A stretch of 64,000 nt of DNA from Aspergillus flavus (GCF_009017415.1 NC_092408.1:1302001-1366000), one strand, 5' to 3'. Positions 44,917-56,185 are shown, numbered from the stretch's first letter. The notes: generated by a model from the letters alone, not told the origin. Program-made: numbers and translations.

Positions 44917-46608
44917 ATGGCACGTATTCATGTGGCTCTGCTGGCCTGCATTGCGTTTTTCTACATTTTCCGTCGATTGACAGAGGGTTGCAAGTTGAGG
45001 AAGCTGCGCCAATCATCATCTTTTCGGAATCCACCTCGTGTCCAAAGCAGAGGGCCCCTGGGCATCTACAATGTCCTTGAACGACTTCGATTCCGAGGCG
45101 ACATTCTAGACGGATATCTAGCCAGACAGTTTGAGACATATGGATTTACCCATGAGATTAAGGAACTAGGCCTACATGCCATCATCACGGCACAACCTGA
45201 AAATATCCGAGCCATTCTGTCAACCGACTTCGAGAGTTTTGGACCGGGTAAAATTCGAAAGCGCAGTATGGCCCCTCTACTCGGTGAGGGCCTTTTTACC
45301 GTTGACGGAGAGAAATGGAAACACGCACGAAATATGCTTCGCCCACTCTTCGTGAAAAGTAATATCACAGACATGGCACTAGTCCAGAGGCATTTGGAGA
45401 GGATCTTGGCTCATGCGATTCCTGACAACGATCCGGCTTGGTCTGGCTGGACGGAACCAGTTGATTTGAAAAGTCTCTTCGAACGCTTTACAATGGATAC
45501 GGCAACTGAATCAATCTTTGGACGCAGTGTAGACTCTCAACTGTGGGCCCAGGCCTCATTCCCCATGGATGAAGTAGATGATTCTGCTGCCAGCATGACC
45601 CAAAATTTCGCCAGGGCATTTGATGTCAGCCTAGTGGGAGTAGTGGTCCGCATGATTACCGGGCGACTCTCCTTCCTTTTCAAAAGACGCAAATTCCGCA
45701 GCGCATTCAGCTTTGTCCAGCAATATGTGTCACTCCAGGTCCACCGTCTGCTCAAAGATGACCTGCTGCAACGAGAGGGGACGAAAAAGCCCTTTCTTGC
45801 TGTTCTTATGGAGGCTGAGACTCTCAATGAAACACAATTGCACGAATACTCGACCAACCTCCTCATTGCTAGCCGTAATACTACGGCCGCTCTCCTTAGC
45901 TTCACATTTGCACTGCTTTCCTTGCACCCTGACATACTCGAGAAGCTCCGGTCGGCCATCCTGTCGACATTCCCGGTCGATGGCCATCCAGCTAGAACTA
46001 GGGATGGGTTTAGTTCTTCTACGATAACGGCAGAAAAGCTCCTCCAGTGCGAATACCTACAATGGGTTTTGCGCGAGGTTCTTCGACTCTTTCCTCCCAT
46101 TCCAATAACAGGGGTCGAAGCGAAGAAACACACTGCACTGCCTTTGGGCGGTGGTGAAGACGGCGAAGCTCCCATCCTTATTCCAAAAGACCAACTCGTA
46201 ATCTTCTTCCCGTATTTCATGCACCGTCGCCGTGACATATGGGGTGACGACGCCGAATCCTTTCGCCCCGAGCGATGGGCTAAGTCTCCTCCTTCCTGGG
46301 CATACGTTCCCTTCAGTGGTGGTCCGCGGACATGTCTTGGCAGTAAGTTCTTCTTGTTTGCTCCCCTACAGGCTAGTCCTAACATCGCCACAGAGCAATA
46401 TGCCTTAATCCATGCTTCCTATGTTGTCACCCGTCTACTGCAAAGCTTCAGTCGTATCAGACCGGCTCACCCAACAAACAACTGGTTATCGGCCGAGACA
46501 GAGTCCGAACGTTCGAGACTGAAGGTGCGCTCTATAAGGAAATCTGGGTTTATCTCTCTTTCCGTACGGAATTTTCAAGTTCAATTCTGGAAGGACGAGT
46601 CCTCTTGA
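44917..46608 (+). CDS. Cytochrome P450 monooxygenase (CYP52/CYP63-like)
   Basis: Exons 44917-46342 and 46394-46608 give 546 residues. The 51-base intron keeps the frame open, so an uninterrupted reading would insert 17 wrong residues into the haem loop; splicing with donor GTAAGT and branch site CTAAC restores CLGKQYAL. Landmarks: N-terminal membrane anchor (VALLACIAFFYIF), K-helix EVLR, FRPERW, and haem loop PFSGGPRTCLG with the Cys ligand. The I-helix reads ASRNTTA where CYP52-like enzymes have AGRDTTA: the acidic residue before Thr is Asn, which may change proton delivery. CYP52-like enzymes hydroxylate alkane or fatty-acyl chains. It lies divergent to an acyltransferase and exporter. Confidence 0.92.
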   Translation: MARIHVALLACIAFFYIFRRLTEGCKLRKLRQSSSFRNPPRVQSRGPLGIYNVLERLRFRGDILDGYLARQFETYGFTHEIKELGLHAIITAQPENIRAILSTDFESFGPGKIRKRSMAPLLGEGLFTVDGEKWKHARNMLRPLFVKSNITDMALVQRHLERILAHAIPDNDPAWSGWTEPVDLKSLFERFTMDTATESIFGRSVDSQLWAQASFPMDEVDDSAASMTQNFARAFDVSLVGVVVRMITGRLSFLFKRRKFRSAFSFVQQYVSLQVHRLLKDDLLQREGTKKPFLAVLMEAETLNETQLHEYSTNLLIASRNTTAALLSFTFALLSLHPDILEKLRSAILSTFPVDGHPARTRDGFSSSTITAEKLLQCEYLQWVLREVLRLFPPIPITGVEAKKHTALPLGGGEDGEAPILIPKDQLVIFFPYFMHRRRDIWGDDAESFRPERWAKSPPSWAYVPFSGGPRTCLGSKFFLFAPLQASPNIATEQYALIHASYVVTRLLQSFSRIRPAHPTNNWLSAETESERSRLKVRSIRKSGFISLSVRNFQVQFWKDESS

Positions 46609-48155
46609 GCTTCAAATATTCGCGCAACGCTACCGATATCCCGATTCTAAAGTTCTATCCCCATTCCCAGAGATACATCCTGCCCTAGGACGTTTATGTC
46701 TAAATATGGAGTATATCTTCGAGTGATATTTGATATTTTCTCAGCGTTCTACGGAGCAAGTGACCTGTCAGGGCTCCCCAATTGATATGGTACTGGAGGG
46801 AAAGGCAAAAAGAGGCCAGACAGGAAAAATGGACAAAATGGAGCATGAAATTAACAGATGATGTTTGTGAATTAGGTCGTGTGACGTTCTTTGTTCAGAT
46901 CACATTGGACATTGGAGATCCGATCGGTCGTAATGATATAGAGCAGCAATACTGATGTGTCGTTCGGGAAATGGAGGTATCCGATGCTTTGGACCACAAG
47001 AATTATGCCTATATTTAGCATAGCATAATGCCCTTCGCTCTACTTCCGGGGAGATCTGCACGGCACTGAAGAATCTGGCCTCCATATATATTCATGGGTC
47101 TTACCAGTGATTTCTTTGTGGCACTTTTGAAACCTCGCACAGTAAGTATTAAAAGTTTTCACTACTATTACCATCCCTTGGGTTAGCATATGTTGGTACT
47201 TTTCACCTAAAAATCTTACTCTCATAACACATCAACAAAGAAATATACATCTCTTCATCACATAGTAAATTACTAAGAGCATAGCCTTATCTATATAGAG
47301 AATGAATAAAGGTACTCTCTAGAAACATCACCCTTAGCGCGTTCCCGATATAAACAGTCCGAACCACTTGTAAAATAAATACTCTACAGGGGCTTACCTG
47401 TACGTTTATACAGCCTAAAAACAGGGGGCACAGCAATACACGTCATGCAAGCGGGATGCTAAACCAGGCTTGGAATTTCAGCGAGGCGTTGCGCAATATC
47501 GATTACTGCGAAAATTTGTAGGGGCAATAGATATGTGACATAGGCCATGAGGTGGTTGCGTACATCCAACAAGTTCTTCATTATCTGACTCGATTTTGAT
47601 GGCGTCTAATCTCTATCTGAAAATAGCTTTGTGCCTAAAACATAATGGCCGCTTGAACATACCCCATCTCAACAAAGCCGAATGTGCCCGGAAAATCTAC
47701 ACTGGTCGATCCCAAATGCCTGAAGCACCGCGTATAGACTACTTCAAATCCAATAAAAAAGTATAGTTTTGGTCCTGCAGGTTCTATATGATTTTAGTTC
47801 CAACGTTGGCGGTGTAATTCTATGGCAATCCCTTTGCATTTCGTAAACTAGTCAGGAATGTAGATCAATCCCTTTCAACTCATTGTGGACTTGATTACGC
47901 TTTCGAATTGTCTAATTGCCATTGATAGGAAGATGAGTTCTTAATTTCGTGAACGTTATTCAATGCAATGCAAGGAGTGGATAGCAGTAAGCGGAACAGA
48001 CAAGGATAGAGAATCAGTAGGGAGCACAATAGAAATTGCTTGACTTCATCAGCTTTAATTAGTCTCACGTATCACGTTCAGATAGGACTATTTTGTTCTT
48101 GCATGCTACACTCAGACTACAACCTTTGCCATTCAATTTATATAGGGTTTCGGCA

Positions 48156-48280
48156 ATGACTGGCCCGGAAGATGTATTGCCTTGGTATCGTAAGGTACGC
48201 TGGCTACATGCCACGATGCTAATCATTATCCCGGGTCTGGGTCTCCTATCTATACCATGGGTCCCATGTAGGCGGGTTTT
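48156..48280 (+). pseudogene. Fragment of a stearoyl-CoA (delta-9) desaturase-like gene
   Basis: The reading LPWYRKVRWLHATMLIIIPG followed by LGLLSIPWVP resembles the start of the fungal OLE1-type membrane domain (typical form: WYKHVNWLNVTLIIGIP then a Trp-Val-Pro). No histidine boxes follow; the frame runs into unrelated sequence after about 48280. It is a short relic, called from a single segment of similarity. Confidence 0.45.
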
Positions 48281-48299
48281 AATAGGCAAGGGGTCTCGC

Positions 48300-48560
48300 C
48301 TTTATTTCGTTTCTGCGAAGGGGGACACGGCTCTCACAGCCATCATTGAAGGGCCCGATAGTGCATATCAAAGGGACAATATCACTGCTTATAACATAGA
48401 GCGGCTGTTACAAGTAAACTGATTCGTAACTCCCGGATATACTGCGCTGATCGACGTCACTCCTGTGGCGTTCCTAGCTGAATCTCTCTACCACGGACAC
48501 ATTGTGACCGCAGCTGTCTTGTTGAGGTACGACATAAAAGACAAACTCGAGGGCCGACTG
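48300..48560 (+). pseudogene. Possible decayed ankyrin-repeat sequence
   Basis: The frame contains GDTALTAII with later LIDVTPVAFLAESLYHGHIV and AVLLRYDIKD, with a stop between, which loosely match ankyrin units (G-x-TAL..A..GH..LL). This is weak similarity and may be chance. Confidence 0.25.
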
Positions 48561-49965
48561 GTACGCGCGAGACTTTGATTGCAATGCATGCTTCTATAAT
48601 CGTACGCTACGAAACGTTGGTGTCAATCCTGTGTTCATGCAGAAATCGACGATAATAGCTTCACAGTCTTGATAAGTTTCGAAAGGGACCTGATGGTGAC
48701 GCGACATCCGGTCAGCTCGGTGGCTCAGCTGTTGGGAAATGTTGGAGGTGATGGACAACATTTGGAGGACGAGATCCTCTGAGAGAATTATGTATTCTAA
48801 TACTTGATCGGGAGATCAGTGAGGTCGCAGCATCATAGGTAGGTGACACGAGAGGTCTTACATTTGCTATGGTCGCCAGTTGGTGGTCGTGGGGCAACTG
48901 AGGTCATACGACAACGATCCAATACTCTTAGTAGTAGGTCACAGAGTATGCACTTTCTATCTTACTACCCGGATCATCCACCTTCAAACCTATACCCCGC
49001 GCCTTATTCTCCTGTCCTTGTGACAGGCTCGGACTTGAAACCACAAGCCTTCGCCCGTACTCATCCTAATTCCCTTGGTCAACCTCTAATGCAGCCTTTA
49101 GACCTTGCTGGCCGTACGTCTGGCAATATCAGACCGTGACCATGTGTAGTTTTCTCTAATTTCTTCTAAGCGAGGCGTGAAGTGAAGTTATGGAACTTAT
49201 TATATATGTGTGGTACCAATCAGTATCTCCATATTCACTCTATGTTATTCGTACTAATTATATCTGTCTACTTTCTGTCTTCAATGCGCTGGCCATTTGG
49301 CATGAATATATATGAAAACGGTGCAGCTAAGTGGGAGCTCTGGCTTTTCCATAACCATAACATTCAGTTCCTGCACACCACGCTCAGTGGCGACGAAGTC
49401 GGCTTACGACCGATTAAATTTCTCCTCAGTCAACAATCCATTATAGACCTATAGAGGAGACTGCGGTCCAATATTTTGTCCTGCTGGAAACGCTAGGTTC
49501 CACTATAGATGGGGTACCATAGTTGGTTGGCACTAAACTTACTTATGGCCTATCACAGGCTCTGCAGCTATACCACGTTGTCTGTAGGAAGCTCAGCAAA
49601 GCTCAGCGCTGCAGGTTGCTCATTCTGTGGTGGGAAATCGGATATAACCGGTCTATATCCGCTACTCAGGTAGAGAGACTGCCGCTGCGGACTAGTTTCA
49701 ATATCATTAGGGGTTGATGAAACCTGGTCTTGATGATTACGGACTGCGGCGTTACGCTGTTTTACAGTATAATTAGGGAATTGTCGAAAATTAAAGAGAG
49801 TTTACTTACAGTTTCTGGTATCTGAAATTTATAATATCTCTAAGAGGGGGCCGTGCACCCGTCCTACCGCCTACCATTTTACTATAGTAAGTGCGACTGA
49901 GGCAAACGCGCACGCGTAGTTGAATAGGATTACATAGATATTTTAAAGCCTTTTGTCTCTACAAC

Positions 49966-50097
49966 ATGCCTAAACACAGGGGTTGCAAGGAGTTGACCCC
50001 CCAGATGTGAGCTCGTCTATATGAGCTTCATTCTATTGGCTGGGGGGCACGCAGAATTCATAGAAAGCACCCCGAAATCCCTATTCCTACTACTTAA
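49966..50097 (+). mobile_element. Tc1/mariner transposase N-terminal relic
   Basis: The frame MPKHRGCKELTPQM, stop, ARLYELHSIGWGARRIHRKH then PEIPIPTT and stop matches the N-terminal helix-turn-helix of fungal Tc1/mariner (Fot1/Tc1-like) transposases. The TGA at 50008 stands where CGA (Arg) would fit, as expected from C-to-T mutation. Downstream sequence does not continue the transposase, and I could not identify paired terminal repeats. The element is dead. Confidence 0.6.
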
Positions 50098-51390
50098 AAA
50101 TGACCGGATACCAATGTTGTCTTTATAAGGTCATTTTTACTGCAATCCCTCGTTTACAGCTACAGTCGTTTACATGGAATATTGCTTATAATGGTACCAA
50201 ATCTTAGTACACCATGCAACGTTATATTGACGATCCCTCTAGGCAATGAATGTCAATTTTACCAGAATGAGTCAGGTCAAGTACCCGTCGGTTCCTCACG
50301 TCACATATTCCTTTCGAATTGCTTGCCTCGATACGATAACGAGATCACGTATTCGGATGCCGTTTTGGTACTACACTGTTATTTGCAGCCTAATCTTACA
50401 CAAATGATAAGGCTAGTAACTTGTCATCATTGTTTATGTGGACTTACCCTATTTCACCATCTCTTAGTCATACGGTGAATGGAATAGAGTCTAACTTAGT
50501 TTCTGAGGGCTAGATTTAGAAGATGCTAGGGTCACGGATGGATCACGGTATAATCAAATCGCTCAGTTAGGCTTCGACATATTCAAGAAGTTTTCCTTCC
50601 TGTCTGATATTCTACCTCGATGAGCATCTTCTGGACTTGAGATATATACAGATCAGTAAGCATGTGTCTAAGATGACCCTGAGAAGTGTCTGAGACTTGT
50701 CTTGGTATATGGTTCAAATCCACATCCGGCGTTTTATCACTACCTGCTAGAGAATTTGCTGTAACCCAGCATGTGGCCGAATGCATCTCCAATCCCATGT
50801 TAATCTCCACAAGCCCGGTCTGTCATTGTTATTTCACCAATAGTCTATATAGGATATTGCAGGTACCAAATATGAGGATGAAGGCTGAAAAACTTGTGCG
50901 ATGTACGACTCTGCTCAATGAGTAGTGTATAAGGTATGAGGTCTTGGCCTCAAACGCAGAGGATGGATACACAAGTCGCATTGGATAGCTTAGGGTGTTA
51001 GTTTGCCGATCACGTTTATCTTTCTAACCTTTTCAGACAAGCTTCGAGTAGTTAGATAAAGAAACCGAAACCAAAGAATAAGCAAGTAAGATTAGATTGT
51101 ACGAGGGTAGATAGCTTCCCGTGACCTAAAGCTACTACTTGATACCCCGTAAGCACGGAAGGGCGTTTGCCATTGGTTCTGTGTGGAAATGAGATGGAGC
51201 TAAGAGGTAGAGGGGCTTAACTATTCTGGTATAGTTCTCAGTTCGATCGAACGCAACGGTTATCCTTGATCGACACCTACTAGTCCTTTGTTGTAACGGA
51301 TGCATCATGCATGTAATGAGATGAGATTTGACCTACAATAATAGTTCCTCTCCTACACTGAGCCTTCAAGGCCAAAGTCATCTCTACACA

Positions 51391-51397
51391 TATAAAA
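51391..51397 (+). promoter_or_regulatory. TATA box of rhodopsin-domain gene
   Basis: TATAAAA, 66-72 bases before the ATG at 51463, at a normal distance. Support is sequence and spacing only. Confidence 0.45.
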
Positions 51398-51462
51398 TGC
51401 ATCTGTTCTTATATGCACTTCTTTGAGCTTATTAACCTCACCTTCCACTCATTAACAACACA

Positions 51463-52621
51463 ATGGCCTCTTTCCCAGACCTAGACACCCCAATCCCACC
51501 AGACCACCGCACAACTTCCGGCCTCCTAGCAGAATATTACACCTTAACGGTAATCGCCCTGGCTCTCGTTCTCCTACGAGCATGGGTATGCCTCCGCCTA
51601 ACCAGAAACTGGGGCTGGGACGACACATGCATCGTAATCGCCTGGGTATACATCTCCTCACCCAACTCAATACGAAAACTACTAAGGTCAAGACACCTAG
51701 ATCGCCCTCCTAGCCGGCCTCATAACAATCCAACTCGGAGCCAACCTCGGCCTCGGCCGCCACGCCATCTACCTCCCGGACCCAGAGCACACGGTCCTCC
51801 AAATCCTAAAGGTCAACACAATCTACCAAATATTCAACGTCATCTGCGCCCTGGTAACCAAATACTCAATCAGCTTCTACATCCTCCGAATCCGAAACAG
51901 CCGTGCTGTGCGCTGGATACTAGCCTGGCTCATGTTATTCATGACACTAACTACTATCGGTGCCGTCGTCATTCTCGCTGTCTCCTGTATCCCGCTAGAG
52001 AAACAGTGGAATAAGGATGTCCCCGGTACTTGTCTACCCCCGAAGACTGTGTACAGCGTTGCGTATGTTCAGTCCGCGTTCACGATCGTTATCGATCTTT
52101 GCTTGACCTCGGCTCCGGTTATCATCCTCTGGGATGTGAAGATTAAACGCGGTCGCAAGACGCTGATATGTGGGCTTATGAGTCTCGGTCTTGTTGCTAC
52201 TGTTTCGAATGCTTTGAGGAATTGTTATCAGGGTGGATTGACCGCGCCGGATATGCCTTGTATGTTTCCTTCCTCTCTTCTCCTTTTTACTCTGCTATCA
52301 GTCAGTGCATGAGAACCTCCAATCACTAACATGATGAATTAAATAGATGCCATAACAAACGTAGCCATCGTTTCAATCCTCGAAGTCGGAACCGGGGTTA
52401 TTGCCGCTTGTATCCCGGCCTGCGTTCCGGCTTTCCGGTGTAGACAGAAAGCCGAGCCAGTGGCGAATAGTTATCGGGACAAGAAGATTTCTGTTATTAG
52501 GGGAGGTCGGTGGGATGAGGGTTCTGGCAATTGGTCGTTGGGGAATGCTATGTCTGATTCTATTGCGTTGTGTGGAGTTAAGTCGCCGGGTAGGGTTGTT
52601 ACCAAGGTGACGGCTTGTTAG
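51463..52621 (+). CDS. Rhodopsin-domain integral membrane protein (SAT4/PTH11-like)
   Basis: Exons 51463-51645, 51701-52259 and 52347-52621 join in frame to 338 residues. Seven hydrophobic segments are visible with the family pattern: LRAWVCLRLTRNWGWDD in loop 1, ITIQLGANLGLGRHAIYL, FYILRIRNS and TYxVAYVQSAFTIVIDLCLT-like helix 6. These fungal-specific proteins (rhodopsin domain, related to Pth11 GPCR-like receptors) sit in the plasma membrane; a few sense host surfaces or nutrients, most are uncharacterised. No CFEM domain precedes it. The coding strand is C-rich through exon 1 and early exon 2 and G-rich in exon 3, as in several other genes here. Confidence 0.85.
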
Positions 52622-53193
52622 GGTTGGGTTGATTAATTGGTATGTTGGGATGTTTGGGTTTAAGATATGCTGTCAGGGTATTGGGCGATATTGTGTGGAA
52701 GATGGGTGTTGAGAGTGTGGTAATGTATAATTACGGAATAGGACTTGTTGTAACATGGTTCTTGGTGACTGTGGTCAGCTTAGGTGAGTTAAACTCACGG
52801 CATGTTGCGACTGTCACTACTTCCTTCTATTGCTTATCTAGGTCGGTCACCTTAGAGCTAGCCTTATCGATGGATAGTAGCTGTAAAACATGACTGAGAT
52901 CTAAGTAAGCGGCGATGGAGCCGGTGCCGGTGTCGATGTTAACTTACTACTATAACTTACTAATCAGATCTGAAGAGTGTATTTTGTTAATCGACAATAG
53001 TACTTGTCAGTTACGTATTCTGAAATATCCACAGAGAAGGGGTATGAAATACGGTTGACGCAGGATTGTCTGTAGTAACACAAATCCACTCTTTAAGAGC
53101 ACCACTAGAATATACAGCATTATTGGCTTATCCTATGTAGACTATGGTCACCAGACAAATTAGAACAACATCCACCTAGCATACGACACGAAC
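52622..53193. other. Convergent intergenic, nothing recognised
   Basis: A 570 bp gap between the 3' ends of the rhodopsin-domain gene and the WD40 gene. No open frame with a domain and no repeat is seen. Confidence 0.5.
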
Positions 53194-54535
53194 TTACCGC
53201 CATAATTGAAGAACGCGATCGCCGCCTCCAGTCGCTACAATCTTATCTGTAGGACTCCATGCAATACCGAGTACTAAAAGCGAAGGCCACGAAGTCAGTA
53301 TACAGGCAACAGGACTCTCTGATAGAAGGAGTAAATACCCGAGTTTCCATGAGCTCCAAGCCGCATCTCAGCAACACCTGTACTAATGTCCCATAGATAC
53401 ACAGTCATATCCTTGGAGCCGCTCAGGAGCCAGCTGCCTGTGGGATCTGGGGAGACAGTCAAAACCATATCCTGAATTCCGGGCTAATTAGTTGTGCCTC
53501 GAAGAGCTAATGACTTGGATAGAAAGTTGCATGCGAACCTGGTGAGCTTTGTATATCAATGTACAGTCGTTAGGAGTTATATCTTCGTTGACGAAGGCTT
53601 TCAAGGAATCAATATTCCATAGCTTTGCTGTTCCATCCATGCCCCCGGAGATAATACTTCGGCAATCTGGAGTGAATGAAAGAGCCATGACGTTCTCATC
53701 GTGAGCTTGAAACTCCAATACTTTCTCTATTATCGTCCCACTTGCGCTAGCAGTACCAGGACCTAGTGAAGCAGCACGCCAGATGTAGATCATCCCATCG
53801 TCGCATCCGGCAGCAATATAACCTGAGTCGGGAGACACTGCGACTATATATACATCGTCAGCTGTGTGGAGCGTCCCGAGCTGCCGAATACCAGATGCTG
53901 CATCCAGATCCCAAGCCTTGACAGTCTTATTTCTCTCGGAAAACGCAATTAGATGGCCATTAGCCGAAAGATCTAGAGTGAAGAACCCAGTTTCACTACC
54001 ACAAGGGATTCGTCGAAGAAGGCTTCCCATATAGTTCCAAACCTGTGACAAGACATATATTAGTAACGGGTATATTCTTGTACGATATGAGCAAACGCAC
54101 GCGTATATTGCCATCGCAATGTGCGGTCAGCAGAAGATAGTTATCAGGCAAAAACCTCACTCTTACACAGAGACAGTCGTGACTATATCCCTCATCTTGT
54201 AGACGAGCCACCTGAGTTCCGGTTGAAACCTCGACTATTTGTACCGCGCCATCTGCGCATCCAACAGCAATATATTTGCCATCGTTACTGAACTGGACAC
54301 AGTTGACAATGCTATCGTGCGTCACGCTATGAAGCAGGTCTATCTCCCAGTTCTTGTCTATGTCAGGGTTGATCACAGCAGACCATCGGTCACCAGCCTT
54401 TTTCCGCTCCGGCGGCAGCTCGTCCCAATTTCTCATCACCTCGTCAAGGTTAACTCCTAACCCTGATGGATAGGAGAGGTATGGGCCGGGAGATGTCACG
54501 GGCGAGCTCCTCGAAATCGAGGGTGGAGTAAGCAT
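53194..54535 (-). CDS. Tup1-like WD40-repeat protein lacking the N-terminal tetramer domain
   Basis: Exons 54535-54101, 54042-53539, 53471-53339 and 53273-53194 join in frame to 383 residues. Seven WD40 blades fit the sequence; clear ones are IVNCVQFSNDGKYIAVGCADG, VMALSFTPDCRSIISGGMDG then TAKLWNI, and LLSGSKDMTVYLWDI. The segment KNWEIDLLHSVTHDSIV before blade 1 is the Tup1/RcoA-type entry into the propeller. Full-length Tup1 proteins are about 580-700 residues, with an N-terminal Cyc8-binding coiled coil and Gln-rich region. These are missing: only about 50 residues precede the propeller. It is likely a divergent paralogue of the co-repressor. It could bind repressors without assembling the tetramer, or be non-functional. 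Confidence 0.85.
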
Positions 54536-56185
54536 TTTCGAAGCAGAGCAGAATTTTCTTTTAGCTCATGAAGAAAATTCCAGTCCTTTCAACTAATCAT
54601 GGGTTTGGCCATTGGCGAGTATATGAAGTGCGAGCGAACCTATACACATCCATACCCCAATTGGCGTGGGGGACCGGTCAAGTTAGGCAGCACTTTCCAC
54701 TGAAAATCCCTGTGGATATCCACATTTCCAGATCGACACAAACAACCTCTTAGATGCCGCAACTCGCTCGGAATCAGTGCAAAGCTAAGAAATAAGCTCA
54801 GTATATGGTTGCCTACACGGGTGGCAAGTTAATTCAACATTAATGCACTTTAATATCGCCGTTGAACAGACACGGGATAGGAAGAGCTTCTTTCAAACAG
54901 AACAGAAGCAGCCCGCTTCGGCCCACCCCTGAACAATATAATCTGGTCCCCGGAGATCTCCGTTTCATCAGCAGCCGAGCATTAAGAGAATGGAACCGTC
55001 AGTGGAACCCTGCCATCATTGGGGATTTTAGCTGTCGGGTCAACTCCGACTTTATACTCCTTTACACCACAGCGCCGGGACCCGAGGAACCCGTCGACCC
55101 TCGAAACCCAAGCGGTCCATTGCTCCCGTCTCTACTGGACGCGAAGGATATTCTAATAGAAAATCACTGGACATGCCGATGGAGAATTTTCTTATAAATC
55201 TCTCTGTCAATTGACGCTCGACTTGATCCTTGGACGCCGATTGTGACTCTCAGGGCGTTGAAGATCTGAATAAAATGGCTTCAAAGACCATTTGTTTAGA
55301 AATTTGTCGTTCAGCAAGGGCAAAGGAACCGAAGCGCGATACAATCTTGTCTGTTTGTGAGTCTGGATGCGACAAATGGATGACAGCGGAGAATCTTGGG
55401 TGGGGCTAATATGACAGAAGCATTCCGTTGAATGATTGGAATTTGGCAAGCTGAAGAAGATGGTAGGATACAGTCTAGCCCAGGTAAGCGGTGAAATGAG
55501 GATATCCCGTGGTGAACTTGTGGAGCAATGGCAACTGTGAATTTTATAAAACCGATGCCAACTACGTGATTAACGACAACCGAAGATTCATGGCTAACAG
55601 AATAGGCAACCCTTACGGGTGCTAGGATGAATCAAAGGCGTGAGGTTATGGCAAGACAACAGAGAACTAGAGCTTGCCCAAACCTGATTATGGAGAGATG
55701 GTCTATGATTACTGCGTTGAATCAAGTCGGTGCGCCTTGTATCTACTACACAGAAGTATTAAATATACTATCATTATATAATATCTGCTAAGCTATATTA
55801 GATACCGCTGTTCTCATCTATTATATCACTATTCTAGTTGTATAAGAAATTGACTCCCCGATTGTAGCCGGTCCTATTGCTAATCTTTCATCCAGAACAG
55901 AAACGAACACTATGCTGATCTTCGGTGAAGGTATCCTGTATCTACTATATTGACCGGCTTTTGGAAAGATGCAAGGTATGTGATTGAGTGCAGTGATCAG
56001 TGTAACATACACTCTAACTTTATGTTTCCTGTGTTGGTTCTACGTAGAAGAACATGGTACACATTTAGATGAAAGACTTCATTGGAAAACTCTATACCGA
56101 CAATATCTATAAGAAGAAAACCAAACCCAGTCATTGCGGAGTCAATGCAGATATACATGACCCTAATGACACTGCCGCTCATCGT
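54536..56185. other. Intergenic, nothing convincing
   Basis: A 1.65 kb gap at the right edge of the accessory island. A 111-codon plus-strand open frame at 54862-55197 has no recognisable domain and was not called. The right part is AT-rich (55740-55830). Confidence 0.5.

Larger units (their letters stand above)
46609..51462. other. 4.85 kb gene desert with decayed fragments
   Basis: The longest region without an intact gene. It is AT-rich with many stops in all frames. Recognised relics are a desaturase fragment (48156), ankyrin-like remnants (about 48300-48560) and a Tc1/mariner transposase start (49966). A sequence resembling a tRNA B box at about 50710 was checked and rejected. The rest is unassigned. 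Confidence 0.6.

Noticed and set aside
45537..46391. 284-codon minus-strand open frame
   Set aside because: Lies antisense within the P450, whose motifs and splice site are clear; the antisense frame has no domain.
50640..50740. GGTTCAAATCC, a perfect tRNA B-box-like sequence
   Set aside because: The T stem has a mismatch, no matching acceptor stem or A box lies upstream, and no tRNA fold can be drawn.
54862..55197. 111-codon plus-strand open frame
   Set aside because: No domain, no splice support and no recognised relatives; not enough evidence to call a gene.
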